Shown: positions 39,482 to 49,261, counted from the stretch's first letter. The stretch: DNA of 64,000 bases from Sulfuriroseicoccus oceanibius (GCF_010681825.2 NZ_CP066776.1:620001-684000); one strand, 5' to 3'. A program made the numbers and translations. The notes: generated from the letters alone by a model not told the origin.

Positions 39482-39782
39482 ATTTCGCATTTCTTTAGAA
39501 ATTTGATGACGCGTTTTTTAAAATCCGAATCTCTCGACGTGGTGTTGATGCACGTTGGGTGACGTGTGGGCTAACGAATGTGGGGGCTAGAACCGCACGG
39601 ATTTGAGAGGCTGGGGCGTCTTTCAAAAAAGCTGCTGGTCTGGCAATAAAACCGGCACGCATTGTTCACGGATTTTGATCGAGTCGGGGTATGACCATTA
39701 GCGCTCTTAAAGCTTGGTGTGACGATCGCGTCACTTTCGGGCTGATTGGAGCACGTCTCTAACCCCTTCCCCCCACACAACA

Positions 39783-42700
39783 ATGACCCGATTCGCCTCT
39801 TCCTGCAGTGATGTAGTGTGCTCGACAATCCGGACGTTTTCCGCGTCTGTGGTTGGATTCGCCGTGTGCCTGGTGGCACCGGCAATGGCGCAATTACCAG
39901 AAACCTTCCAAGTCACCGTGGATAAAGGTGGTGGCGAAATGGTCGAGCTGAACCTGCACAAGCACACCATTCGCTCGACGGACTGCCGTATTCTGTCGTG
40001 GGATTCGACCAATGGGTATGTGGTGGAGCACTCGCCGACCAACCCCGGGCTTCCAGCGCGAACCTATCGCGGGCATTTGACTGAGAACCCGAACCACGTG
40101 GTTTTCGCGGTGATCAATGAGGACAACACGCTGCAAGCGGAGGTTCATGACGGTAGTGGACGTCTTTGGACGATTTCCGGCGATGATGTCACGGCCGAGT
40201 TGGGCAATGGCGGGTCGGTTGCTCCGGCACCGGCCGCTCTGGCAGCTGGCGGGGGGACGCCAGTGGCAGCCGGCCTTCCGGGGCAGTACTTGCCTCCGGT
40301 GGAGTTGTACCGGGCGCATGGTGTGGAGGATGTGCCGAGTCAGTTTTTCGATCGGAACGGCCAGAGTGTGGTCCAGACCATGGTGTGGCTCGAGCACCAG
40401 TGGAATATTTTCGATTACTTCAACGCTCGTGATGCCAAGCTCAGCATGGAGCTCACCGAGGTGATCATCCGCAAAGAGCAGTTTTACTTCCCGACAGCGG
40501 GGAATGCAGGTCAGTTCAACTCGATGTTGAAGACCGAATGGGATGCTCAGGGGCAGAATGCGCGTGGTTTCATTCACTCGTGGTTCCCATACAACTTCAC
40601 CTATGCCGGTGGTTACGCCAGTGGCAACGAGTTCTACGGACCGAACCTGTCGGTGTCTGTAAACGCGTTGTACCATGAGGTGGGGCATAACTGGCGCTGC
40701 CAGCACTACTTTTACGGTCGTGAGACCATGACCGGTAGTCATCCGTCCCACGGGGAGATGAATACGCAGCGTGTTCTGTATACGCGTCAGATTCAGATCG
40801 ACCAGAATGATGGGATTGAATTGCTGACCAACTACCGCACCAATGTGCACCCTCGGGCTTACACCGATGTGGCGACGACGATGGTGGACACGGCGGTGGT
40901 GCTTTTGCCATTGGCCAACGATTACGATGCCAATGGCGATGCGCTCTCGATCCGGTCGCACACCACGACGACAGCCCAGGGCGGTACGGTTACCGCTGAC
41001 GGCGATATGCTGACCTACACGCCGGCTGCAGGTTACGTCGGCAAAGACGTGATCGTTTATGAAGTCGAGGATGCACCGGGACTTTACACCCGTGGGGTGA
41101 TCCACGTGGAAGTGATCAACCAGGGATTGGCTGCTCACTGGAACATGGAGGACACCAGTGGCACTTCCGCCAGTGATGCCTCTGGCAATGGTCACTCGGG
41201 GGCGGTTGTCGGGACGGATTTTGTCTCGGGATCGGTTCAGGGGCCAGTGGGCTCCGCGCTGGCCTTGGGCAGCGGCGATTATGTGATTGGCAACAACTCC
41301 AATCTGATCGAGGGCTACACCACGGACTACCCGCTGGATGCGCCGGCGAGCAACTTCTTCGATCCGATGGACCAGAGCTTCACTGCGGCGACGTGGGTGA
41401 AGCTGGATGCGGCGTCGACCAGTGCGACGGTGCTTTCCAAGATCAATGCAGCGAACCTGGGCTACAAGATCACAGCGAATGCGGGCTCGGGCTTCACCGC
41501 GACCGTACGGGTGTGGGATGGTTTGCAGGGGCAGTATTCGGTTTCCTCTGGGACGCCATTGGCGACCGATGCCTGGTATCACGTGGCGATGGTGATCGAC
41601 CGCAGTGATGACACCCTGCGTCTTTATGTGAACGGCGAGGAAGTTGGCAGTGCGGCATCGTTGCCGAGCGGGTTCTTTGTGTTCAACGGGCGTGAGGACT
41701 TCAAGATCGGTGGTGGCGGTGCCATGGCTGTGGATGAGACCAGTCTTTACAGCAAAGCACTGACTCCTGCGGAAGTGCAGGCCTTGCACGGAGTGGGTGA
41801 GGTTCCGGCGGCTCCGATCCAGCCGGCACCAAACGCACTGGGCCAGTCTTTGGCGACCACGCTGGAGTGGTTGTCAGGGCAGAGCAGCTATCAGCACGAC
41901 GTCTATTTCGGTACCGATGCGGCGGCTGTGGAGGCTGCGACGACTGCGTCGCCCGAGTACATGGGTCGTCAGTCGGCGACGACATTTGATCCGGGGGCGT
42001 TGAGCCCATCGACCAACTATTTCTGGCGCATTGATGAAGTCGACGGTGGGACATTGATCCCAGGAACCGTTTGGAGTTTCAGCACGGCTGCCAATGGTCT
42101 GGTCAACGGACTGGTCCTGCATTTGACCATGGACGATGCTGATGTCCAGGTTGCCAATGGAGTGACGCATACCTTTGACGACATTGCACTGCCAGCATCG
42201 GACTTCGAGTCGGTGGATGCGGTGGCTGGAGCTCCCGGTGCCATTGGGCAAGCGGTGGATCTCAGCAGCTCGGCGGACGCGTTGCGTTCGTATGCCACGA
42301 ACCCAGTGTCGCGTCCGGTCAACGGCGGGCTCACGGTTTCGTTCTGGATCAACACGACATCGACCCAGAATGGAGGCGAAAAAGTCTTCGATATGGGAGG
42401 TGCGGTCTTCGTGCGCTTCTACAACGGAGATTTGCAGCCGGTATTCGACGGCAGCTCTGGCGGGGCTCAGATCTTCGACGCGAATATCAATGACGGGCAG
42501 TGGCACCATGTAGTGGCGCATAATGATGGTGCCGGAACCACCACTATGTGGGTGGATGGCGTGGCCATTGGTACCCAGAGCGAGACGATTTACGACATCG
42601 CGAGCCTGGGGCGTGAGGTGTCGATCGGTGCGACCTATAACAGCACCGGTGAAAACCTTGAGGCTCTGTTCGATGACTTTGCGGTCTGGCAGCGCGCGCT

Positions 42701-45700
42701 CTCGACTGCTGAGATTGATCACATCTACAGCGAAGGTGTGGCTGGACGAGGCTTCAATGCCGAGCCGGTTCTGATCGACACCAGCTTCGAGGAAGGCGAC
42801 GGCTTCACTGGCTTCACCGCCGGTGGGACATCTGCATTGGGAACGCTTGTAGACAACGCAGGAGTGACTTGGACCGAGGTGGCGGATGTGGACATTTGGA
42901 ACCGCACCGACATTCCACCTGCAGGTGTGCAGGCCTTGACCTTCGGGCTTTCGGCCAACCTCTCCCAGGTGGATGTGGAGATTCCTGGCACCGACCACGG
43001 TGTGGGCACGGTTAGTTTTGACTACGCTTCGTTCTCCAGCAGCAGCAACGCAACGCTGCGCGTGTTGTACAACGACAACACCGGCGCTGGATGGGTGGAA
43101 GCCTGGGCGGGAGAGATTGTGGGGCTTAACCCATCGTTTTCCGACAAGCCGTGGCGCTCGGCCGAGGTGGCGGTGAACGTGCCAGGCAATGTCGACCTCC
43201 GCTTTGAGATGGACGGCGACAAGGGTGGCATGATCGACAACCTGCGTGTGACTGGAGTCGCCATCAATGCGGTCCCAAGCTTCACCAACGATCCGATTGC
43301 CGGCACTGGTGGTCAGAGTGGTGTTGAGTACACCGGGACGCTTGCTGGATCCGCAACGGATGCGGACCCGCTCGATGTGCTGACCTTTAGCAAAGTTACA
43401 GGTCCGGCTTGGTTGGTCGTTTCTGCTGACGGATCGCTCAGTGGCACGCCTGGTCTTGCCGATGTTGGTGACAATGCGTTCACCGTACAGGTCGAGGACG
43501 GCAATGGTGGCTCGGACACCGCGACACTCAATATCTCCGTGGAGTCTGGCCCTGTCACATTGTGGGGTGAGGACTTCGAGGGAGCTGCGGGTTCGACGCT
43601 CGGTGGCAACTGGGTTGAAGTGGTGAATGATTCGCGGATCTTCAACACCGGTAATGGAGCCACGCAGATGTTGATCTCGGTGAGTGCCGGGCAGCCAATC
43701 GGTGTGGTCAATCAGTTGGCCGACACATTTGTCGAGGGTGACCGCTATGAGCTCAAGTGGAACGCATCTCGTGCGGCATCGGCAAACGGTACGTTGCTTT
43801 ACGAAGTGGCGCTGGGAACATGGGATGGCACCACGTTCACACCGCTTGCAGGTGATTCGGGCACGATCGCGGAATTGAACCTGTTTGGGAAAGTGGCCGG
43901 GCCATCGGTTTACTTCACAGCCTCAGCTGCGGAGGCAGGGCAACAGATTGCCGTGCGCCTCGACGTCTTGGCTGGAAGTTCTGACTGGGTCGGATTTGAT
44001 GACATCGAAGTCGTCGGGCTGGGAGCAAACAGTGCTCCATCGTTCTCCGTGGATCCTATTGCCAAAGCGGATGCCACCCAGGATGAGGCCTACACTGCAT
44101 CGATCGGCGCCGATGCCGCTGATGTGGATGCCGGCGACAGCATTGCCTTCTCGAAGGTCAGTGGTCCTGCCTGGCTCAGTGTGGCCGCCGACGGATCGGT
44201 GAGCGGCACCCCAACCAATGGCGATGTAGGGGCGAATGCCTTTACCGTTCGCGCCACCGACGAGGGAGGCCTTACGGCGGATGCGACATTGAACGTAACT
44301 GTGTTGAACGTGAACGACGCGCCGATTGCGAACGACAGCAGCGGGTCGGTTGCGGAAGATGCAGCGGTTGGCACCGTGGTTGCGAGTGTGGCTGCGGCGG
44401 ATATCGACTCAAGTGACACATTGGGCTACGCCATCACGGCGGGCAATGAGTCGGGCGCCTTTGCGATCGACTCGAACGGCAATATCACGACAGCAGCAGC
44501 TCTCGATTTCGAGACCACCGCAAGCTACGCACTGACCGTTACGGTGAGCGACAATGGAACACCTGTTCTGAACGACACTGCGACAGTGACAGTCAACGTG
44601 ACCAATGTGAACGAAGCCCCTGCAGCGAGCGATGGCTCGGGCAGCCTGGCAGAAGACGCGACAGTGGGAACCGCAGTGGCAACCGTTGCGGTGAGCGATC
44701 CAGATGCCGGCGACAGCGCAAGCTTTGCGATCACCAGTGGTAACATCGGCGGTGCATTCGCTATCGATGCAGCTGGTAACATCACCACGGCGACAGCTCT
44801 CGATCACGAAACCGCCAGCAGCTATGCGTTGGTCGTGACTGTCACCGACAATGGTGGCCTGACCGATATCGCAGCGGTGAACGTGAACGTCACCAACGTC
44901 AACGAAGCCCCAGTGGCCAGCGATGGATCGGGAAGCGTAGCGGAAGACGCGGCAGTGGGAACTGTAGTGGCAACCGTCGCTGTGAGTGATCCGGATGCCG
45001 GCGATAGCGCAAGCTTCGCCATCACCAGTGGCAACACCGGTGGTGCGTTCGCAATCGATGCAGCGGGTAATATCACCACCGCAACTGCGCTCGATTACGA
45101 AACCACCAGCAGCTATGCATTGGTCGTGACCGTCACTGATGGCGGTGGCCTGACCGATACCGCGGCGGTGAACGTGAACGTGACCAACGTGAACGAAGCA
45201 CCGGTTGCGAGCGATGGCTCTGGCAGTCTGGCGGAAGATGCAACCGTGGGAACCGCGGTGGCAACCGTTGCGGTGAGCGATCCGGACGCCAGCGACAGCG
45301 CAAGCTTCGCGATCACCGATGGCAACACCGGCGGTGCATTTGCAATTGATGCGGCGGGTAACATTACCACCGCGACCGCGCTCGATTATGAAACCAGCAG
45401 CAGCTATGCGTTGGTCGTGACCGTCACCGACGGCGGCGGCTTGACCGATACGGCGGCTGTGAACGTGAGCGTGACCAACGTCAACGAAGCACCTGTGGCC
45501 AGTGATGGTTCGGGCAGTGTGGCTGAGGATGCGACTGTGGGAACCGCAGTGGCAACCGTCGCTGTGAGCGATCCGGATGCCGGCGACAGCGCGAGCTTCG
45601 CCATCACCAGCGGTAACACCGGCGGTGCATTCGCAATCGATTCAGCAACTGGTGCGATCACCACGGCTGCGGCATTGGACTACGAGACGACCAGCAGCTA

Positions 45701-48647
45701 CACGCTCGGCGTGAGCGTCACCGATGGCGGTGGCCTCAGCGATGCGGCAACTGTTACGATCGCCGTGACCAATGTGAATGAGTCGCCGGTCTTCGCCAGC
45801 GATCCAATCGTAGCTGCCGACGGTTCGACCTTGGCCGCTTACACTGGAACATTGGCGGGCAGCGCGAGCGATCCGGATGCCGGCGATACGCTGAGCTTCA
45901 GCAAGGTCTCGGGACCAGCCTGGCTCTCGGTTGCTACCGACGGTGCGCTCTCGGGAACCCCTGGCGTTAGCGATGCGGGGCTCAATTCGTTCACCGTCGA
46001 GGTGAGCGACGGTAACGGCGGCACGGCTCAGGCAACTCTTGAGATCAACGTGGCAGCTACCAGCGTGGTGCTCTTCGATGACTTCGAAAGCTACGACGTG
46101 GAGAACCCATCTGACTTCTCGGTTGGCGGCACGCCGACAGGAAACTGGACGGCTAGCGACACGGCGTCGAATGCGACCCGTATCTTCGACACCACGAACT
46201 ACGGCGGCACCCGTTTGTGGATCAGTAACGTGGATGGCAGCAGCATCACCAGCTCTGGTGCGACGGTCGCGGAAAACACACATTACACCTTGTCTGCGGT
46301 GATGGTGACTGAGACGGGAACCGCAGGGCGCACGCTGAATGCAACCTACGACGTGCTTGTCGGTCAGGACGCGGCATCGGCCACTAGTATCATTGGTGGG
46401 CCGCAGGCTGTGGTGACCAATGGCGACGCTTGGCAGATTGATGATTCCAAAGAGGATCATGTGTTCAGCCAGAGCTTCCAGACCGGAGCTCTTAACCCAG
46501 GCGATCAGTTGTTCGTGCGCTTCACTCGTGTGGGCGTCGAATCGACCGGTGGTTGGTTCGGTGTGGACGACGTGATGGTCGACACCGTGGGCGCCAACAG
46601 CGCACCAGTAGCAAATGACGCCATCTTCGCTGTGGCTGAAAACGAGGCTGCTGGTACGGCTGTGGGAACCGTGACCGCAGCTGATGCGGATGCGGCCGAT
46701 ACGCTCAGCTACGCAATCACCGCAGGTAACGAAGGTGGTGAGTTTGCCATCGACAGCGCGACCGGTGCGATCACCACGACCGCTGCGTTCGACTACGAAA
46801 CCGCTGCCAGTTATGCGCTGACCGTGACGGTCACCGATGGCAGTGCCGCAACCGACACCGCGGCTGTGACCGTCAACGTGACCGACGTCAACGAGGCGCC
46901 GGTGGCTGAAGACAACAGCGGCAGCCTGGCGGAAGACGCGACAGTAGGTGCTGCGGTGGCAACCGTGGCGGCCAGCGACGTCGATGCCGGATCCGTGCTC
47001 AGCTACGCGATCACCGCGGGTAACGAGTCGGGGGCATTTGCAATCGATGCCGGAACTGGTGCGATCACCACGGCTGCGGCTCTCGACTTTGAGACCACGC
47101 CAAGCTACGCGTTGACCGTCACCGTGACGGATGACGGCACACCAGCACTCAGCGACACCGCTGCGGTGGCTGTGACCGTGACCAACGTCAACGAGGCGCC
47201 GGTTGCCAACGATGGCAGCGGCAGCGTCGATGAAAACGTCAGCGTCGGTACCGTGGTGGCAACCGCAACCGCATCGGATGTCGATGCCGGTGACACGCTC
47301 AGCTATGCAATTACCGCAGGTAATACCGGTGGTGCGTTCGCAATCGATAGCAACAGCGGTGTGATCACCACAGCCGGAGCGATCGACTACGAAGCGGTGA
47401 GCAGTTATGCGCTGACCGTGACGGTGACCGATGCCGGTGGCCTGAGCGACACCGCTTTGGTGAGCGTGAGCGTGAACGACATCATCGAAGTAACCGCGCC
47501 AGTGGTTGCGACCGGGGTTGCCAGCGCGGTGACCCAGACATCGGCCGATGTGGCCTACACCATCAGTGATGATGGTGGTGACGCACCGGCAGTGACTGTT
47601 TACTACGGTGAGGCCGACGGTGGCCAAGTGGCTGGCAATTGGAGCAACAGCATCGCCCAGGGCAACCAGGCGGCAGGAAGCTACAACGCCGCGCTTACTG
47701 GGTTGACCGCAGGAACCACCTACTACTTCACCGTGCAGGCCAGCAACAGTGCCGGCACCGTGTGGGGCAGCAGTGGATCGTTCACCACCGTGGCGGATAC
47801 GTCGCCGAAGTTAGTGCGCACCACCGTCAGTGCGGTCAGCAGCAGCACTTGGACGACCGTGGATCTCGGTCAGAGCTACAACTCGGCAGTGATCGTGGCG
47901 ACTCCGATCTATCCAAACACAAGCACACCACCAGTGGTGACCCGCATCCGCAATGTCAGCGGCAGCAGCTTCGATCTCAAGATCGACCGCGCCGACGGAC
48001 TGACCGGTGAGGTAACCATCGACGTGTCGGTGATCGCTGTGGAGGAAGGGGTCTACACCCAGGCCACCGACGGAGTGACCATGGAAGCGGTGAAGTACAC
48101 CTCGACGGTGACTGCCGAGAATAACAGCTGGGTGGCGGAAGCCTGCGCGTACCAGAACAGCTACACCAATCCGGTGGTCGTTGGTCAGGTGATGAGCGCG
48201 AACGACGCCAGCTGGTCGGTGTTCTGGAGCATGGGTGACTCGCGTCAGAACCCAGTGGATGCCTCGAACTTGAACGTAGGCAAGCACGTGGGTGAAGATC
48301 CGAATGCGACCCGCGCTGATGAGACCATTGGTTACATCGTGATCGAGTCCGGCAACGGAACGATCAACGGAGTGGCCTACGAGGCCGGGCTGGGTGCGGA
48401 TAACGTGCGCGGATTCGATAATAGCTCGACACCATACACCTATGACTTGAGTGGCACACTGGGCAGCGCGAGTGCAGCGGCCCTGAGCATCTCGGGTATG
48501 GACGGTGGTGACGGAGCGTGGGCGGTGCTCTCGGGTTCCAATCCGATCACGCCGACCACCCTGGGCTTGCACGCGTTGGAAGACCAGATGGGAGACAGCG
48601 AGTTGAGGCACACCACCACGCAAGTGGGGTACCTTGTGTTCGAGTAA
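39783..48647 (+). CDS. Giant secreted metzincin-like/cadherin-repeat protein (2954 aa)
   Basis: The signal peptide is residues 1-36 (cut after AMA). A pro-like region and a metalloprotease domain (about 200-370) follow, with HEVGHNWRCQH at 298-308. This matches HExxHxxxxxH of metzincins, but the usual Gly is Arg; a Met-turn candidate (HGEMNTQ) follows. Next come LamG-like domains (about 450-660 and 775-985) separated by an FN3-like segment. Then alternate dystroglycan-type cadherin (CADG) and jelly-roll-like domains (about 990-1510). Eight cadherin-like repeats carry LDYE, DxDAGD and DVNEAP calcium motifs; four are nearly identical tandem copies. A 271-residue CADG plus jelly-roll module interrupts them at about 2001-2271. 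An FN3-like domain (about 2573-2671) and a 282-residue C-terminal domain end the protein. It is probably a cell-surface or released protease/adhesin. There is no LPXTG or PEP-CTERM tail. Confidence 0.85.
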   Translation: MTRFASSCSDVVCSTIRTFSASVVGFAVCLVAPAMAQLPETFQVTVDKGGGEMVELNLHKHTIRSTDCRILSWDSTNGYVVEHSPTNPGLPARTYRGHLTENPNHVVFAVINEDNTLQAEVHDGSGRLWTISGDDVTAELGNGGSVAPAPAALAAGGGTPVAAGLPGQYLPPVELYRAHGVEDVPSQFFDRNGQSVVQTMVWLEHQWNIFDYFNARDAKLSMELTEVIIRKEQFYFPTAGNAGQFNSMLKTEWDAQGQNARGFIHSWFPYNFTYAGGYASGNEFYGPNLSVSVNALYHEVGHNWRCQHYFYGRETMTGSHPSHGEMNTQRVLYTRQIQIDQNDGIELLTNYRTNVHPRAYTDVATTMVDTAVVLLPLANDYDANGDALSIRSHTTTTAQGGTVTADGDMLTYTPAAGYVGKDVIVYEVEDAPGLYTRGVIHVEVINQGLAAHWNMEDTSGTSASDASGNGHSGAVVGTDFVSGSVQGPVGSALALGSGDYVIGNNSNLIEGYTTDYPLDAPASNFFDPMDQSFTAATWVKLDAASTSATVLSKINAANLGYKITANAGSGFTATVRVWDGLQGQYSVSSGTPLATDAWYHVAMVIDRSDDTLRLYVNGEEVGSAASLPSGFFVFNGREDFKIGGGGAMAVDETSLYSKALTPAEVQALHGVGEVPAAPIQPAPNALGQSLATTLEWLSGQSSYQHDVYFGTDAAAVEAATTASPEYMGRQSATTFDPGALSPSTNYFWRIDEVDGGTLIPGTVWSFSTAANGLVNGLVLHLTMDDADVQVANGVTHTFDDIALPASDFESVDAVAGAPGAIGQAVDLSSSADALRSYATNPVSRPVNGGLTVSFWINTTSTQNGGEKVFDMGGAVFVRFYNGDLQPVFDGSSGGAQIFDANINDGQWHHVVAHNDGAGTTTMWVDGVAIGTQSETIYDIASLGREVSIGATYNSTGENLEALFDDFAVWQRALSTAEIDHIYSEGVAGRGFNAEPVLIDTSFEEGDGFTGFTAGGTSALGTLVDNAGVTWTEVADVDIWNRTDIPPAGVQALTFGLSANLSQVDVEIPGTDHGVGTVSFDYASFSSSSNATLRVLYNDNTGAGWVEAWAGEIVGLNPSFSDKPWRSAEVAVNVPGNVDLRFEMDGDKGGMIDNLRVTGVAINAVPSFTNDPIAGTGGQSGVEYTGTLAGSATDADPLDVLTFSKVTGPAWLVVSADGSLSGTPGLADVGDNAFTVQVEDGNGGSDTATLNISVESGPVTLWGEDFEGAAGSTLGGNWVEVVNDSRIFNTGNGATQMLISVSAGQPIGVVNQLADTFVEGDRYELKWNASRAASANGTLLYEVALGTWDGTTFTPLAGDSGTIAELNLFGKVAGPSVYFTASAAEAGQQIAVRLDVLAGSSDWVGFDDIEVVGLGANSAPSFSVDPIAKADATQDEAYTASIGADAADVDAGDSIAFSKVSGPAWLSVAADGSVSGTPTNGDVGANAFTVRATDEGGLTADATLNVTVLNVNDAPIANDSSGSVAEDAAVGTVVASVAAADIDSSDTLGYAITAGNESGAFAIDSNGNITTAAALDFETTASYALTVTVSDNGTPVLNDTATVTVNVTNVNEAPAASDGSGSLAEDATVGTAVATVAVSDPDAGDSASFAITSGNIGGAFAIDAAGNITTATALDHETASSYALVVTVTDNGGLTDIAAVNVNVTNVNEAPVASDGSGSVAEDAAVGTVVATVAVSDPDAGDSASFAITSGNTGGAFAIDAAGNITTATALDYETTSSYALVVTVTDGGGLTDTAAVNVNVTNVNEAPVASDGSGSLAEDATVGTAVATVAVSDPDASDSASFAITDGNTGGAFAIDAAGNITTATALDYETSSSYALVVTVTDGGGLTDTAAVNVSVTNVNEAPVASDGSGSVAEDATVGTAVATVAVSDPDAGDSASFAITSGNTGGAFAIDSATGAITTAAALDYETTSSYTLGVSVTDGGGLSDAATVTIAVTNVNESPVFASDPIVAADGSTLAAYTGTLAGSASDPDAGDTLSFSKVSGPAWLSVATDGALSGTPGVSDAGLNSFTVEVSDGNGGTAQATLEINVAATSVVLFDDFESYDVENPSDFSVGGTPTGNWTASDTASNATRIFDTTNYGGTRLWISNVDGSSITSSGATVAENTHYTLSAVMVTETGTAGRTLNATYDVLVGQDAASATSIIGGPQAVVTNGDAWQIDDSKEDHVFSQSFQTGALNPGDQLFVRFTRVGVESTGGWFGVDDVMVDTVGANSAPVANDAIFAVAENEAAGTAVGTVTAADADAADTLSYAITAGNEGGEFAIDSATGAITTTAAFDYETAASYALTVTVTDGSAATDTAAVTVNVTDVNEAPVAEDNSGSLAEDATVGAAVATVAASDVDAGSVLSYAITAGNESGAFAIDAGTGAITTAAALDFETTPSYALTVTVTDDGTPALSDTAAVAVTVTNVNEAPVANDGSGSVDENVSVGTVVATATASDVDAGDTLSYAITAGNTGGAFAIDSNSGVITTAGAIDYEAVSSYALTVTVTDAGGLSDTALVSVSVNDIIEVTAPVVATGVASAVTQTSADVAYTISDDGGDAPAVTVYYGEADGGQVAGNWSNSIAQGNQAAGSYNAALTGLTAGTTYYFTVQASNSAGTVWGSSGSFTTVADTSPKLVRTTVSAVSSSTWTTVDLGQSYNSAVIVATPIYPNTSTPPVVTRIRNVSGSSFDLKIDRADGLTGEVTIDVSVIAVEEGVYTQATDGVTMEAVKYTSTVTAENNSWVAEACAYQNSYTNPVVVGQVMSANDASWSVFWSMGDSRQNPVDASNLNVGKHVGEDPNATRADETIGYIVIESGNGTINGVAYEAGLGADNVRGFDNSSTPYTYDLSGTLGSASAAALSISGMDGGDGAWAVLSGSNPITPTTLGLHALEDQMGDSELRHTTTQVGYLVFE
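44616..45782 (+). repeat. Four tandem near-identical cadherin repeats (about 291 bp each)
   Basis: Units begin at 44616, 44907, 45198 and 45489, each about 97 codons. They share runs such as DPDAGDSASFAIT and GGAFAIDAAGNITTATALD. DNA similarity is high enough to suggest recent duplication and possible copy-number change by recombination. Confidence 0.85.
45783..46595 (+). repeat. 813-bp CADG/jelly-roll module, copy 1 (first giant)
   Basis: The 271 codons encode a CADG domain (DPIVAADGSTLAAYTGTLAG...) followed by a jelly-roll-like domain opening with LFDDFESYDVENPSDFSV. The same module, exactly 813 bp, recurs at 54416-55228 and 56405-57217 in the second giant gene. Confidence 0.88.
47799..48644 (+). 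repeat. Shared C-terminal 282-residue domain, copy 1
   Basis: Residues 2673-2954 run from SPKLVRTTVSAVSSSTWTTV to the terminal GYLVFE. The same domain, of identical length, ends the 3531-residue protein at 59009-59854. Internal landmarks are YNSAVIVATPIY, VTRIRN, VEEGVYTQ, NPVVVGQVMSAND, SVGKHVGED-like and TIGYIVIE. It is beta-rich. I cannot name the family, though similar tails occur in other marine bacterial surface proteins as far as I recall. Confidence 0.85.
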
Positions 48648-48684
48648 AACTTCTTAATCCCCCGGTAATCCCCCTGCCTAATTC

Positions 48685-48724
48685 ACCCGCCACTGGAGCA
48701 ATCCGGTGGCGGGTGATTTTTTTG
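48685..48724 (+). terminator. Terminator of the first giant gene
   Basis: CACCCGCCACTGG pairs with CCGGTGGCGGGTG around a 6-nt loop, followed by ATTTTTTTT. It is closely related to the terminator at 59884. Confidence 0.9.
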
Positions 48725-48749
48725 GAGCGGTGCAACTGGTGGTGGCTTT

Positions 48750-48995
48750 TGGAACCGCAGATGCCGCTGATTTGCGCGGATAAGGGGACGTCGCAATGGC
48801 GCGTTTTTGGCTGGAGTGACGGTGTCCTCACCGTCTTGGGTGGACGTTGGAGCTTGTCGTTCTTCGGGAGCTTTGGGTCTTTGCGTGAGCCTTCTCTGGT
48901 TGAGCTACCACGGAGAGCACGAAATACACGAAGAAGGGGGAGGCGGGGCTGGGGGCAACGACATGAGTGTCGTTGGTCCATCGGGAAATTGGTAG
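48750..48995 (+). repeat. Composite intergenic repeat, copy A
   Basis: Ordered blocks: TTTGGAACCGCAGATGCCGC, the GACGGTGTCCTCACCGTC hairpin (48812-48835), CTTTGGGTCTTTGCGTGAG (48871), ACCACGGAGAGCACGAA, and the hairpin CAACGACATGAGTGTCGTTG followed by GTCCATCGGGAA (48957-48994). The same order recurs at 59938-60192 and largely at 60249-60494. Confidence 0.75.
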
Positions 48996-49261
48996 GTGGG
49001 CGTGTTGCGATGGGGCGATCCCCGAGCTCTTCGCAAACGCCGAGATCCTCAAGCCTGCGGTTTCCTAGGAGTGGGTGATGAGGGGTGGGGCTAGCGGGAG
49101 TATTGTGTTGGTAGAAGAGTGGCAAATATTTCAAATTTGCAGGTGCAAAATAATGAAATGCTGCAACCTTCCACGCGATTGTCCCTGAGGTGTTATCTAA
49201 CGTGTTTAGATGGCATCTTTTGCCCCCGCAACAAACCAACTCCAACAAATAGCAACAACCT

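Larger units (their letters stand above)
39094..39782. promoter_or_regulatory. AT-rich divergent regulatory region
   Basis: This 689-bp gap separates the secreted-protein operon (leftward) and the first giant gene (rightward). It is much more AT-rich than the surrounding genes between about 39380 and 39540. It holds three inverted repeats: CCGTCTA/TAGACGG (39353-39380), a long CCATAAAATAAAC/GTTTATTTTTATGG hairpin (39402-39431), and GTAACTAT/ATAGTTAC (39449-39481, 17-nt spacer). No gene was found. Promoters for both directions must lie here, but I could not place a convincing -35/-10 pair. Confidence 0.6.
48648..49261. other. Intergenic region between the giant genes
   Basis: This 614-bp gap holds the terminator of the first giant gene, composite repeat copy A (48750-48995), and the leader of the second giant gene. 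The leader ends in an A/C-rich, Shine-Dalgarno-free stretch (CCAACAAATAGCAACAACCT) before ATG 49262. No gene was found. Confidence 0.6.

Noticed and set aside
44616-45782. Possible CRISPR array
   Set aside because: The periodicity is 291 bp, is in frame and encodes cadherin domains; there are no short repeats with unique spacers.
45642-47627. 661-codon minus-strand frame over the first giant gene
   Set aside because: Same cause: an antisense reading of tandem cadherin repeats, His/Gly/Arg-rich with no domains.
48895-48960. Small peptide with an HGEHEIHEE-like sequence
   Set aside because: It is a translation of the dispersed composite repeat; the same motif appears in several frames and copies, so it is not a gene.
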